DNA of 64,000 nucleotides from NCBI RefSeq assembly GCF_037176765.1, contig NC_090022.1:77067209-77131208 (forward strand). Direction: 5' to 3'. This DNA is from Anolis sagrei. Lineage: Eukaryota > Chordata > Lepidosauria > Squamata > Anolidae. Positions within the stretch are counted from its first letter, which is position 1. Every line of letters begins with the position of its first letter. The notes under the pieces were generated by a model that worked only from the letters and a program-made list of their open reading frames with translations, was not told the DNA's origin and ran no database searches. Shown here in pieces: positions 1 to 10,300 of the stretch. The position numbers and the translations under genes were made by a program.

Positions 1-562
1 GGTGGAGAATTGATAGTCTTCTGTCCTACAGATTTGTTTTTGAGAAACCTGTGAGACTGCATTACCAGATTTTGGTATATGTGCAGTTCGGGCTTTAGGG
101 TGCCTTTGGCTAGAACTGAAAAGATTGCCCAGAAATAGAGCCTTGGGAATGATAGCCATAGCAATTTGCCTACCAGCTTAGGATACAGCGAAGAGTTGCA
201 GCAGTCTTCATACACAGTGTGCTTTCTGTAGACACCAACTACTACAGGGTTGTGTGGAAGACACTTTGGAAACCTCTGAGAGAGACCTACAATTCTTGAA
301 ACCAAATTGAATTGGTTATATTCCTGAATACTTGAATAAATGTGGTTATTATATCTAACCTATCTTCTCTGGGTTCACAACACCTGCACTTGTTGCATTG
401 TTACACTGGTAGTTCAGAGGGAATCTGCTCTGAATTCTTCTCCAGGAAGACTATAAAACTTGTTGCCATATCAGCCAAGTGTCTCTGGGTGTGGTTTTAT
501 TGGCAGCAGCATTTGCCTTTGATCTAACTTAAACAGTAGGCCTCACTGGAAATATGAGCCAG
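1..562. other. Intergenic, no recognised feature
   Basis: Upstream of MXD3. I see no exon, RNA gene or clear repeat here; the 61-codon frame at 342-527 has no family resemblance. Confidence 0.4.
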
Positions 563-564
563 TA

Positions 565-1605
565 CAAGTTGGTTATCCTTTATTCGAAATGCTTAGCACC
601 AGGTGTGCTATCACACCCAAACTGCTCAAATGTCTTTAGCACTAACGTGTCTTAACTTTATATCATCTTGGAGGATGCTGGTTTGCCTTCATGTTTGAGC
701 AAGGAACCCCACAGAATCAATGTCCATGCTATTGCCTTCAAGATACAGTAACAATTTATTAATTGGTCATGGCCCTATCTCCACCCAGGCATTATCTTGG
801 TTTCCCCACAACAAAGGCCATACTTAAAGTTTGAAGGTAACTGGTTGTTCTTGAAGTCACTGCTAGTGGATGATTCTGGATACGAAGGGCAGATGAAACA
901 TTCCCTTGTTTACTTTCTCTGGGGTGCCCAATGCCCAAAGTGATCAGGACAGAGGCTGAGAGAACAGGCCTCTCCTATTGAGGCCTGGTACCTTGCTGAA
1001 GGCGCTGGGAACTCCACAGGCTGTCACTGCCCAGTGGTATATCGGTATAGCCACATGAGTTCCCAGAATGGTAGTTGTAGTATTACTGGCTTGAAATGGC
1101 TTGTTCAAGCCTGGTTCTCACTGGGACCAACCATAGACACATCTTGCTTCCAAGTTTCCCTGGTAGTAATAACCTTAAACTAAAGATGGCTCCCTTTTCC
1201 CGGGCAAAGGGGCGGGCCAATTTCCAATTCAAAACCAGAAAGGGTTTCCTTAAGCCCCACCCTTGTAAAACTAACAGAAAAATTGCTATTCTCAAGCTGT
1301 GGGGGGGACAGCCTAACAAAACGAGCTGGGAACTATACAGTTCAATCACACCAGGAATGTTCTGCATTTGGGATCTCTTTGTATTCTGGAGTAATTGCAT
1401 ATAGATGGGACCTAAAGACAAATGTTATGTTTCTCATGAAAATGACATCACAGAACGTTTTAAATAATTTTGTGTATGAAATAAATTTTGTGTACATGTA
1501 ACTGTCAGAAAGCAAGGGTGTCACTATCTCAGCCATCCAAAGGGACAATTTTGAATTTTAAAAGATTTTGGATTTTGGAAATTTGGATAAAGGATAGTCA
1601 ACCTG
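565..1605. mobile_element. Tigger-like (pogo group) MITE, interrupted
   Basis: The left terminal piece at 565-603 (GTTGGTTATCCTTTATTCG) and the right piece at 1356-1605, ending GGATAAAGGATAGTCAACCTG, are inverted partners. They match the internal order of a second copy at 10919-11195. A TA precedes the left end. The two pieces are split by the LTR-like insertion at 604-1350. Confidence 0.6.
604..1350. mobile_element. Probable solo LTR (LTR-retroelement fossil)
   Basis: A 747-bp insertion with TGTG...CACA ends, flanked by the 5-bp direct repeat CCAGG (599-603 and 1351-1355). It lies inside the Tigger-like MITE, so it is the younger of the two. A GC box and CCAAT motif near 1208-1222 would suit a promoter part. 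No internal coding region is present. Family is unassigned. Confidence 0.55.
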
Positions 1606-2140
1606 CTCTAATGTATTCATTTAGTGAATGCTTCTAAAGCAGCACAGAAGTATGCACTTTTCACACTTGTGTTATCTTAGCATCATTCCAAAGCTGATAT
1701 TACCGTTATTAGATGAAGAATGACATTTAGATGAAGTAGATTCCAACAAGATGCAATCAGTTACCACATCGAGCAAGGGAGAGGTGTCCTCGGTTTTCCA
1801 GGTAGCCTACAAGAATGTATGAGTTTGCACAGCAAAGGCAGAGTCCCAGAAAGGGTGGGCTGAGACAACAAATATCCCAAACTCTCTTTTCAGACCAGGA
1901 ATGAAGGATAGCCCTTTGCAGAGATTGGGAGGGGAAGAGAGCAGGAGATGGAGCTTGTGTGGGCCTTGGCTGTATTGCTCACAGCTGCCGTTGTTTCATA
2001 AATTATATTATTTTTATTTTGTATTTTACATTTGCAGCTATAGTAGCTGCATTAGGTGGCAGGTTGTGTGGGGTGTGTGTGAGTAAACAAAGTCCACATC
2101 ACACAAGACAGAACGCTGAGATGCATCTGTTATTTGAATG

Positions 2141-2326
2141 GGTTGCTGTGAGTTTTCCGGGTTGTATGACCATGTTCTCTCCTGACATTTTGCCCACATC
2201 TCAGAGGTTGAGAGGTCATAGATGTGGGTGAAACGTCAGGAGAGAATGCTTCTGGAACATGGCTATACAGCCCTGAAAACTCACAGCAGCCCAGTGCTTC
2301 TGGCCACGAAAGCTTTCAACAACACA
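2141..2326 (+). mobile_element. Penelope-like element terminus with 5' inversion
   Basis: A 186-bp insertion flanked by the 13-bp direct repeat TGTTATTTGAATG (2128-2140 and 2327-2339). The right part runs GTGGGTGAAACGTCAGGAG to the family end CGAAAGCTTTCAACAACACA. The left part is the same segment in reverse (GCTGTGAGTTTTCCGGG at the start), as in twin-primed insertions. Compare the copies at 58438-58670 and 60689-61090. Confidence 0.7.
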
Positions 2327-2499
2327 TGTTATTTGAATGTTCTGTTGTTGAAAAAAGACCCATATAAAACCTTCATTTGGAAAGGGATGAGCAGCTCAAA
2401 GCCAAAGATTTTCTATTAAAGTGTGTCGGAGTAAGCAGGACACCTATGACAGAAAGTAGTAAGATACAGAGTAAGGTGAAAGTAGGCCTAGTCCAATGC

Positions 2500-2575
2500 A
2501 AAACAACAGATGTAACTACAACTCCCATAATTCCATAGCACTTAAAGTGGCATCAATCTGTTAGGTGAGTGGGCT
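2500..2575. repeat. Half of a squamate palindromic MITE
   Basis: ACAACTCCCATAATTCCATA followed by a TTAAAGTGG-like stretch matches the right arm of the MITE seen whole at 19408-19612. Confidence 0.4.
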
Positions 2576-2847
2576 TATTAACAAAAGACCCTCCTCATAA
2601 ATGTACAGCAGAGTAACGTATTAGCAGCAGCGTGACTCAGCACCAGTAGCCCAAAGTGGTAAGAAGAACAAAAACTCACAGACCAATGTTACATTTTCCA
2701 TAGGAGGCTTTTCTTTGTAGTAAAATAAGATGGTTGCATTATTTACAATGTCAAGGTTTCCATAACACAAATAAATACATAGTAGCTTTACACGCAGCAG
2801 CCTTCACAATGGAGCTAATACAAGTCTTCTCTCACATTGAGGTTTAC

Positions 2848-3022
2848 CTCACTCTCCTCAGGACACTAGAGCTTTGGGCCACTGACTCCAACAGGCCTCG
2901 GCCTACTCACTCTCCACAGGACGACACTAGGTTTGGGTCACTAACTCTAACAGCCTTCAGCCTACTCACTCTCCTTAGGACACACTAGCTTTGGCTCACT
3001 GACTCTAACAGGCTTTGGCCTA
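2848..3022. repeat. 58-59 bp minisatellite, three units
   Basis: Units begin CTCACTCTCC at 2848, 2906 and 2965, each with a GGACACTAG-like block, then CACTGACTCTAACAGGC and GGCCTA. The units differ from one another at several positions, so the array is not recent. Confidence 0.85.
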
Positions 3023-3226
3023 CTCTTTTAGTGCTTGACTACCCTTTTGTAATAAAAAATACTCAGTTTTTAATATTTCTGACACAATTGACACTAATTC
3101 TGAATTTTAGGTGCGCCCCATGCTACTGCAAAAAAAGACTAAAGGAAGAGAAACAAAAAAGAAAAACCTGAAAAAAGAAAAAAGATGAACCGATGCTATA
3201 TTTTAAGCACGAGTTTTCGTGGATAT

Positions 3227-3800
3227 TACGAGGGTTGAATGAAAAGTAATGCCTCCACCTTCGTTACTTGGGTTTGGATGAGAATATTTTAATAAATCAA
3301 ACGCAGAAATAATCCTTAGAATGTGCTCTTTAACTTGCTTGAAATTTCTCTCGGAGTGATACGACAATCATCCTGAATCAATCTGTAAAACTTTTGCTTG
3401 TGAAACTCTGTGGTTGCTGTCAAAGGACCTCCAACTCTGTCACGTGTCAGATGTTCCCACCTCAACATCTCTAAATTTACTTGCCCAACGATGCACAGTA
3501 CTCACATCAACAGAATCACCATAAACAGCTTGCATTCTCTGGTGAATCTCCTTTGGGGTGACACCTTCTGCTGTCAAGAATTCAATGACTGCATGTTGCT
3601 TAAGTTGCACTGACTGACCGTCTGCCCAGGATTCCATACTTCGCACTTTAACAACACAACCGTTCAATGCTAAGGCTTCCTGCCAAATTGGAACTGTAGA
3701 GAAGAGTCTACTGAACAAGCCACTACCTGCCACATACCAGTACTTTCATCTGTAGAGGAGTTACAAAGGTGGAGGCATTACTTTTCATTCAAACCTCGTA
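3227..3800 (-). mobile_element. Internally deleted mariner (Tc1/mariner) element
   Basis: Terminal inverted repeats of over 30 bp (CGAGGGTTGAATGAAAAGTA at left; the right end differs at one base in the first 33) are bounded by TA at 3227-3228 and 3799-3800. A minus-strand frame at 3733-3440 (97 aa) is the N-terminal HTH part of a mariner transposase (AVIEFLTAEGVTPKEIHQRM, DVSTVHRWASKF). The following frame is shifted and the DDE catalytic core is absent, so it is a non-autonomous relic of about 570 bp. It sits about 100 bp upstream of the MXD3 E2F-like site. Confidence 0.9.
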
Positions 3801-3839
3801 GTTCGCAAGGATTGAGAAGAGCTGAACGCAATGCCCTTG

Positions 3840-4322
3840 TCCCCGCCCCAATAAGCCCCCTCGATCCCAAGGACAGCCCCCAATTCAAATTGCTCTTTTT
3901 TCCCGCCCGAATTTTGTTTTGAAAGTCCTCTGACGTAGAAAGGTCGGCTCACGTTTTCCAGCCAATAAGAGCGCCGGGTTCCCTGGCCCCGCCCAGCGCA
4001 GGTTGAAATTCAAAACAAGGCAGCGGAGCGCGCTCAAGAGGCGCCGGGGGAGGAAGAGGGGGAGGGGGCGGCGGGCTGGGAAGACACCCCGGAGGCAAAA
4101 GGGAAAGGGCCCCTCTTCTCGCCTGGGCGGAATCCGGAAGGAACGCAGAAGTTGCGGCGACGATGGAGCCCGGGAGCGTTCGAAAGGGGCGGGGACAGAA
4201 CCTAGGAGCGTTCGAAGGGGGCGGGGCCGAGCCCGGGTTGGCTGCCGAAGGCGCCCGTGGGTCGGTTGCAGCGTCGGCGTAACAAAGTCCCGGTTCGGAT
4301 CGAGCCTCCCATGCTGGTTGTC
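3840..4322 (+). promoter_or_regulatory. MXD3: MXD3 CpG-rich promoter with E2F-like site and CCAAT box
   Basis: GC-rich, CpG-dense sequence directly upstream of the MXD3 start. It holds an E2F-type motif TTTCCCGC at 3899-3906, a CCAAT box at 3962-3966, and repeated GC-boxes (GGGGCGGGG near 4187 and 4217). Mammalian Mad3/MXD3 is a known E2F target, so the E2F motif fits. No TATA box is evident, and the transcription start is not fixed by sequence. Confidence 0.65.
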
Positions 4323-7300
4323 ATGGAGCTCGTCGCTAGCAACATTCAGGTGCTGCTGCAGGCGGCCGAGTACCTGGAGCGCAGGGAAAGAGGTAGCGGG
4401 GGAAAGCCTTCGCGAGGGTCCCCTGGACGGATCAGCGGGGATTTGGGGGGGATGGGGGGGTGTTAAAGGGGAGGCGGCGGTGGCGGTGGCGATCTCGTTT
4501 GGCCGACAGTTATGGTGCTTCCTCCCGTAGAAGCCGAGCATGGCTATGCTTCCCTTTCGCCTCGCAGTGGGCAGGACGCGCGCCAGTCGCGGAGGAGGCC
4601 GAAGCCTCGGAAGGCCGTCAAAAGCCTCAGGTGAGAGACACTCGCACAACAATGGGGCCTGCCTTCAGGGAGAGAGGGTAGGTGGCCTTGCTCAGAGGGA
4701 GGCTTCCCTTGGCTCCCAAACTTGAGTCCTCCAGGACGTCAGCTCCCAGGAGTGGCAACCAACCCACTTGGCCCAGGCAGGAAAGGGCTCCTGGGAGGAC
4801 CAGAGACTGGGAAGTGCTGCTGGAGGACTCAACCACAACAACAACAACAAAACTTGAATTTTATACCGCTCTATCTCCCCGAGGGGACTCAAAGCAGTTC
4901 CCAAGTAACATCATCAATATATACAGAGTAAACAACATAAACATAAAATTAACAAAACAATATAAGCATTAAGAAACCACAATAGCACATATATATTTAA
5001 AATAATCCTGCCTGTTCAAGGCAGTCTAAAAAGGCCGGGCCAAGCCCGGCCCAAATGCACCTCCCCTTATGAACCATCACAGAGATTAAGATCCTCCAGG
5101 GAGACCCTGCTTTCCGTCCCGCCATTGTCACAGGCACAATTGGTGGGGATGAGAGACAGGGCCTTCTTGGTGATTGCTCCCCAGCTATGGAACTCCCTTC
5201 CTGGTGAGATCAGGTCACCCCCCTCCCTCCTGTCCTTTAGAAGGATGGTAAAAACTTGGCTGTGGGACCAAGCTTTTGGGACATGGCAATGAAAGATGAC
5301 AGGGCCAATTGGATTTGATGCGGATGGCTAGGATGGTATTAAATGGTGTATTTTAATATTTTGATAAATGTTTTTTGTGTCCCAGCATTGAATGTTTGCC
5401 GTGCATATGCTGTGCGCCGCCCTGAGTCCCCTTCGGGCTGAGAATGGCAGAATATAAATGTTTTAAATAAATAAATAAATAAATAAATAGTGCAATTTCT
5501 AGAGGGCCCAGGAAATTAGGAGCAATGCTATAGCAGGCAACAACAGTAATAGGTATAGTCTATGGCTGTTCATTTCCGGGGCCTAATAGGAGGTTAAGCG
5601 GCTCAGCTTAAGCGGCTGAGGGGGAAAAGGAAGGGGCCTGAGTCTGTTAGGAATGGTAGGAGTTGGAGTCCAAAACACCCGGAGGGCCCAAGTTTGCCCA
5701 TACACGAGCTATCTTGACCTACTAATTTGCATGTGGTTTCTGACTGGCCAGCCTCAACATTCTGACATTCTTAAGCGGCTGAGGGGGGAAAGGACGGCCT
5801 CCTGAGACTGTTAGGAATGGTGGGAGTTGCAGTCCAAAACACCCGGAGGGCCCAAGTTTGCCCAGACCTGTCTTAAATGGTGGGTCTCGACCCCATGTGA
5901 GCCCTCCTTGGCTCAGTCTTGGAATCCTGAAACATTTGGCCACAGTAAAAGCTTTCCGAATGCCTCCCAATCTGTTAGCAACAATGGACCCTGCAGAACC
6001 TGCTTCAGCTGTACTCCATGAAAAGGGAAAACCAGCCTGTTTAGCAAGCTGTGCAAATGCTTGATATGACCTGTGGGTAAGTGGAAGGTCATTCCACAGA
6101 GAAGGAAAAGCACCAATGTGATCTCCGGGAACCAGTCACTTAAGCCACTATTGCTATTTCTCTGCCCAGGCCAAAAGCGACACCATGGCAAAGAGAGGAG
6201 GAGGGTCAGTGTGTTTTTGGATTCTCCCAAGATAGAATGTTAGATAAGCAAAGGTCGGATAAGCAAGACTCTTCTATAATTCCCTTTTTAATAAGAATCA
6301 AAGTACAATACTCACATTGACCCATGGATAAGTAAATCTAGTTTTTTACTTTATTTCGTGGTAAAAACATTGCATAAATAAATATAAAACTGATAAAAAT
6401 AGAGGGAACACAAGCGATTAAATATTTTTTGACCAAAAATGGGCAGCAACAACTGCATTATCTGTAGACTTTATTTATTTATTTATTTGCAGTATTTATT
6501 TTTTTGCCCTTCTCACGCTGTAGGGGACTCAGAGCAAATCACAGAATACATATACGGCAAACATTCAGTGCCAATTATACAGTGACAGGACAGACAACCG
6601 TACGTAGATAGAGGTGTATAGATAGAGGCTTTCCCATCTTCGGTGTCTTGGAGGCTGTGCTCAGTTCCAGCCATGGGGGGGGGGGGGTGCTGTCACTCCA
6701 CTTTCCCTGCCAAAGAGTTTTGTTTGTAAACTTCCTCCTAGATAATTTCACCGGCATTTTTCTGGCATTTATTTATTTATTTTTGTTGCAGATTTTGTTG
6801 CATTTCCTTGTGGTTGCCTTAAATATCTCCCCACTTTAACATGGTACATATTTATCTACTCATATTGCTGTTTTCAAACTGCTAGGTAGGCAGAAGCTAG
6901 CTAAAGACCAGAACTCACCCTGACCTGGGTTCAAACTGTCGACCTTTCAGTTGGCAAGATTTACTGCAGCTGGTAGTTAACTTGTGCTAAAGCCCGGCCC
7001 TTTAAACCATTCTTCCTCTGTACATGAGGCAGGACATTATGGACAAGCATACAGGTGCAGAGTTGTTTGTTCTGCTCCAGTCGCACAAGTTGGAGGCTTC
7101 TTCTAGGTAGTGCCATTTTGCCAGGTTGTCTTTGATCTGCCCACTCCACTTCTGATTCTGTTCAGGGACTTTCAAGTTGCCCGTTCTTGGTTTGCCCCTG
7201 GAGGAAGACCCTCGTAGGGAACAATTCAGTTGGAATTGTCTGATTTTACTGCCCACGGGGATATTCTTGCTGTTGCTGGAGGAACATTTAGAGGAGTGGT

Positions 7301-10300
7301 GGTTCTCATCTGTGAAACAAATGAGGGCTCCGAAAGCAGTCTTGAGGATCTCGTCCCAGTACCCACCTGGATTTCAGAGTCTGTTCTAATCCTCACTGTC
7401 AGTGCCAGGAATATATAGGATTTTCTGCATGAAAACAGACTCATGTGCCCATGGGGACTTCTTGAAGCAAGAGTGGGAGCCTGTGTGCTTTGAGATGCTA
7501 CTAGACTCTAACTCAGGCCTGGGCAAACTTTGGCCCTCCAGGTGTTTTGAACTTCAACTCACAGACTGTTAGGAATTGTGGAAATCCAAAACACCTGGAG
7601 GGCCAAAGTTTGCCCAGGCCTGCTCTAGCTCCCATCTCCACTAGCTGGAGCCAATGGGAACTGAACTGCAGTATCTGGAGTGTCATAGGTCTGCCTGCAG
7701 TCTCAAAAGGATATTTTCTCAGTGAAATCTGACTAGTTCCCTCAGGTGGCCATTTAGTTCAGCATTATCTTGGGTACATAGCCTACTACAGTAGACACCT
7801 GATATTTATTGCATGTAGAAAAGAGGCATTGTAATAGTTTAGTTTTAATTACTGAGCTTCTCCATAGATGGCATGCGCTACCCAGAACAATTTGTATCCA
7901 TGCTCACATAAGTGCAAGAAAGGATTTTGGATACGATCTTAGTTTACCTATGCTTCACTGAACAGTGTGAATGGATGTGACAATCGTTTTCTGGAAATCT
8001 GCATGTGGTTCATCTGTCTTATGTTCTTTTGTGTTTGTTTTCAGATCTTCACACAATGAGCTGGAGAAGCACAGGTAAACTTATACAGAGAGTTTCATTT
8101 GTCTTGCTGCAGAATGTTTAGCTAAAGTGGGTGTTGGTGGTGGTGGTGGTGGAAAACAGTAGCACTGGATGTACTTTCGCTAAAGCATGAGGTTATGTTC
8201 TGTAAATTGCAATTGCTGCTGAATGGATAAGAGCTCTGTATCAGTACATTTTATGCCTCTTGCCATACTTAGGAGATGTGGGCAGAATCCTTGTATGAAC
8301 AAGCATGCTGTTGACCAGGGATGAGGATTGTGTGACCCTCCATAGAATCACAGAAGGCTTTGTTGCAGATTTTGAGCATCACTTTGCTTGCACGTGAAAT
8401 TTCTGCAATTGAGCTGTCGTTACTGCAATGGCTGCTTCCTTCTTGGGATTGGAATGTATATTGAGCATTTCTAACTTGTGGGCCATTCTTCTGTTTTCTA
8501 TATCTGTTGACAGGTTTTATTTAGAATCACAGTAGATTCTGTCTCTGTAGACTGAAGCAGTTCTCTTGGTATGGCATCTATTCCTGGTGATGTATTTCTC
8601 CCGAGTGTTCATAGTACAGCCTTCTGATCACTTTCTAAAATTGGAGGTACATCTTTATAGGGTTCTTTCTTAAACAAAGCTGTCATCCTTTCATTGTCTT
8701 CTCCTCCTTCTCCTTCTTGTTTTTTTTTGCCTTTTTTTTTACTTGTTTGTGTATTGATCCTGGTCACAAATCCTTGGTTTAACATTCCCTTTGATTTCTT
8801 GGATCTTGTGGAAGTCACCTCTTCTCCTTCTCCTCTACTGTCAATTGATTATTGTAGTTCTCTTTGTCCCTGGACCCAATTTGATGCTTTCAGGGTTCTA
8901 ATTTTATTTCCCTCATCTTTTACTTCTCATTTATCCTTACTTGCTTGGAGAGTTTCATCTGTTATCCATTGAAATTTTGCTTTCTTTTCAGCTGCAGTGC
9001 TGTCTTCTTTGCATTCCTCTCTGATCACGTCCCTCACATCAGTCCAAAGCTCATTCTGGATCCAAATCAATTGTACTTAATAGTGCAAATCTATTTCTCA
9101 CATTCAAATTCTATGGGAATGTTCTTCAGGTTATGTTTTGGCATGATGATTGTTTTAGTATTTTTCTTTAGCTTTACTCTATTTTTTTATATTACCTTTT
9201 CATGGTCTGTACTGTAATCTGCTCCTAGACTTGTTTTTACAGGAAGAACAGAGCTTCTCCATCTTCTGCTTCCAGTTATGTAGTGTATTTGATTTCTGCA
9301 TTGACCACAAAATGATGTCATCTCTTGGGTTGCTTGAATAATGTCTTTATGATGAATTGTTGGCTTTGCATCATTCAATCAGTTTTTTCTTGCTTAATTT
9401 CTTGATCCTAGGCCAAGTTTCTCTACAATCATCTTCTCTGTTTCTTGTTTTTGTATTTCAACTGCCTATGATTAACAAGACCTGCTTTGGTGTATGAAGC
9501 ACAATATTCCAGGGCAAAATAATGCTGTCAGTGTCGAGATCTCCATCAACATTTTGTGCCCTTCCATTGACCTGTGTGTGATATGGGGATACTTCTTCAT
9601 ATTGTTTTTAGGGAAGGGGTGATACACTTGTGCCCAGTTTCAGCTACATTATCATGTTGATTCTCCATTGATTTCAGTGATCTCTCTCAGTTCTGACTCA
9701 GGGACATTTGAAATTGCTTTCTCACTATAATCAAGGAAGTGACCGATACAGATACTTTTGCACAGACAGCCTTGAAAAGGAAGCATTATGCTGTTGGGAG
9801 ATCTATGATTGACCCTTTCCTTTCCAACCATGTATGTGAACTAAAACATTGCTCTAGGTATTTTACTCCTCACCACAACTGTAATGATCAAAGTCTCCTG
9901 ACCCTACTCACTAAAGAGACCCATTTACTGATCTTGTGATATCTTTATTGGTTTGGCCCTACTTTAAGTTTCATGATCTTACAAGGGGCCATTCAAATCA
10001 GATCTCGAATAGGGTAAATAAGAGTTCTGATGAAAATTTTGCAGATGGAAAAAGCCACATATGTTTTGTTGGTGAATCAAGAATCAACCATTCTACTTAT
10101 TTAATTCTACTTTTCTCTATTTACGTTTCTGGAAGTTATCCATCCAGATATAAGGATTTCTTAAGGTTGAGTGGATAGACACAGGCAGTCACAGTGATAA
10201 TCCCCCCCCCCCCCCCAAGATATCAAAGATATGAATTTCCCCTCCCCAATGCCTTTTGGGGCATGAGAGATATTGCAACTTTTGGGTGGCCCTTGGGCCA

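Noticed and set aside
4311-4322. Earlier in-frame ATG of MXD3
   Set aside because: Weak context (C at -3, C at +4) and not part of the conserved N-terminus. It is kept only as an alternative.
3885-4652. 255-codon minus-strand frame over the MXD3 promoter
   Set aside because: It lies in a CpG island, is Arg/Pro rich and low in complexity, crosses MXD3 exons 1 and 2 in antisense and shows no family motif.
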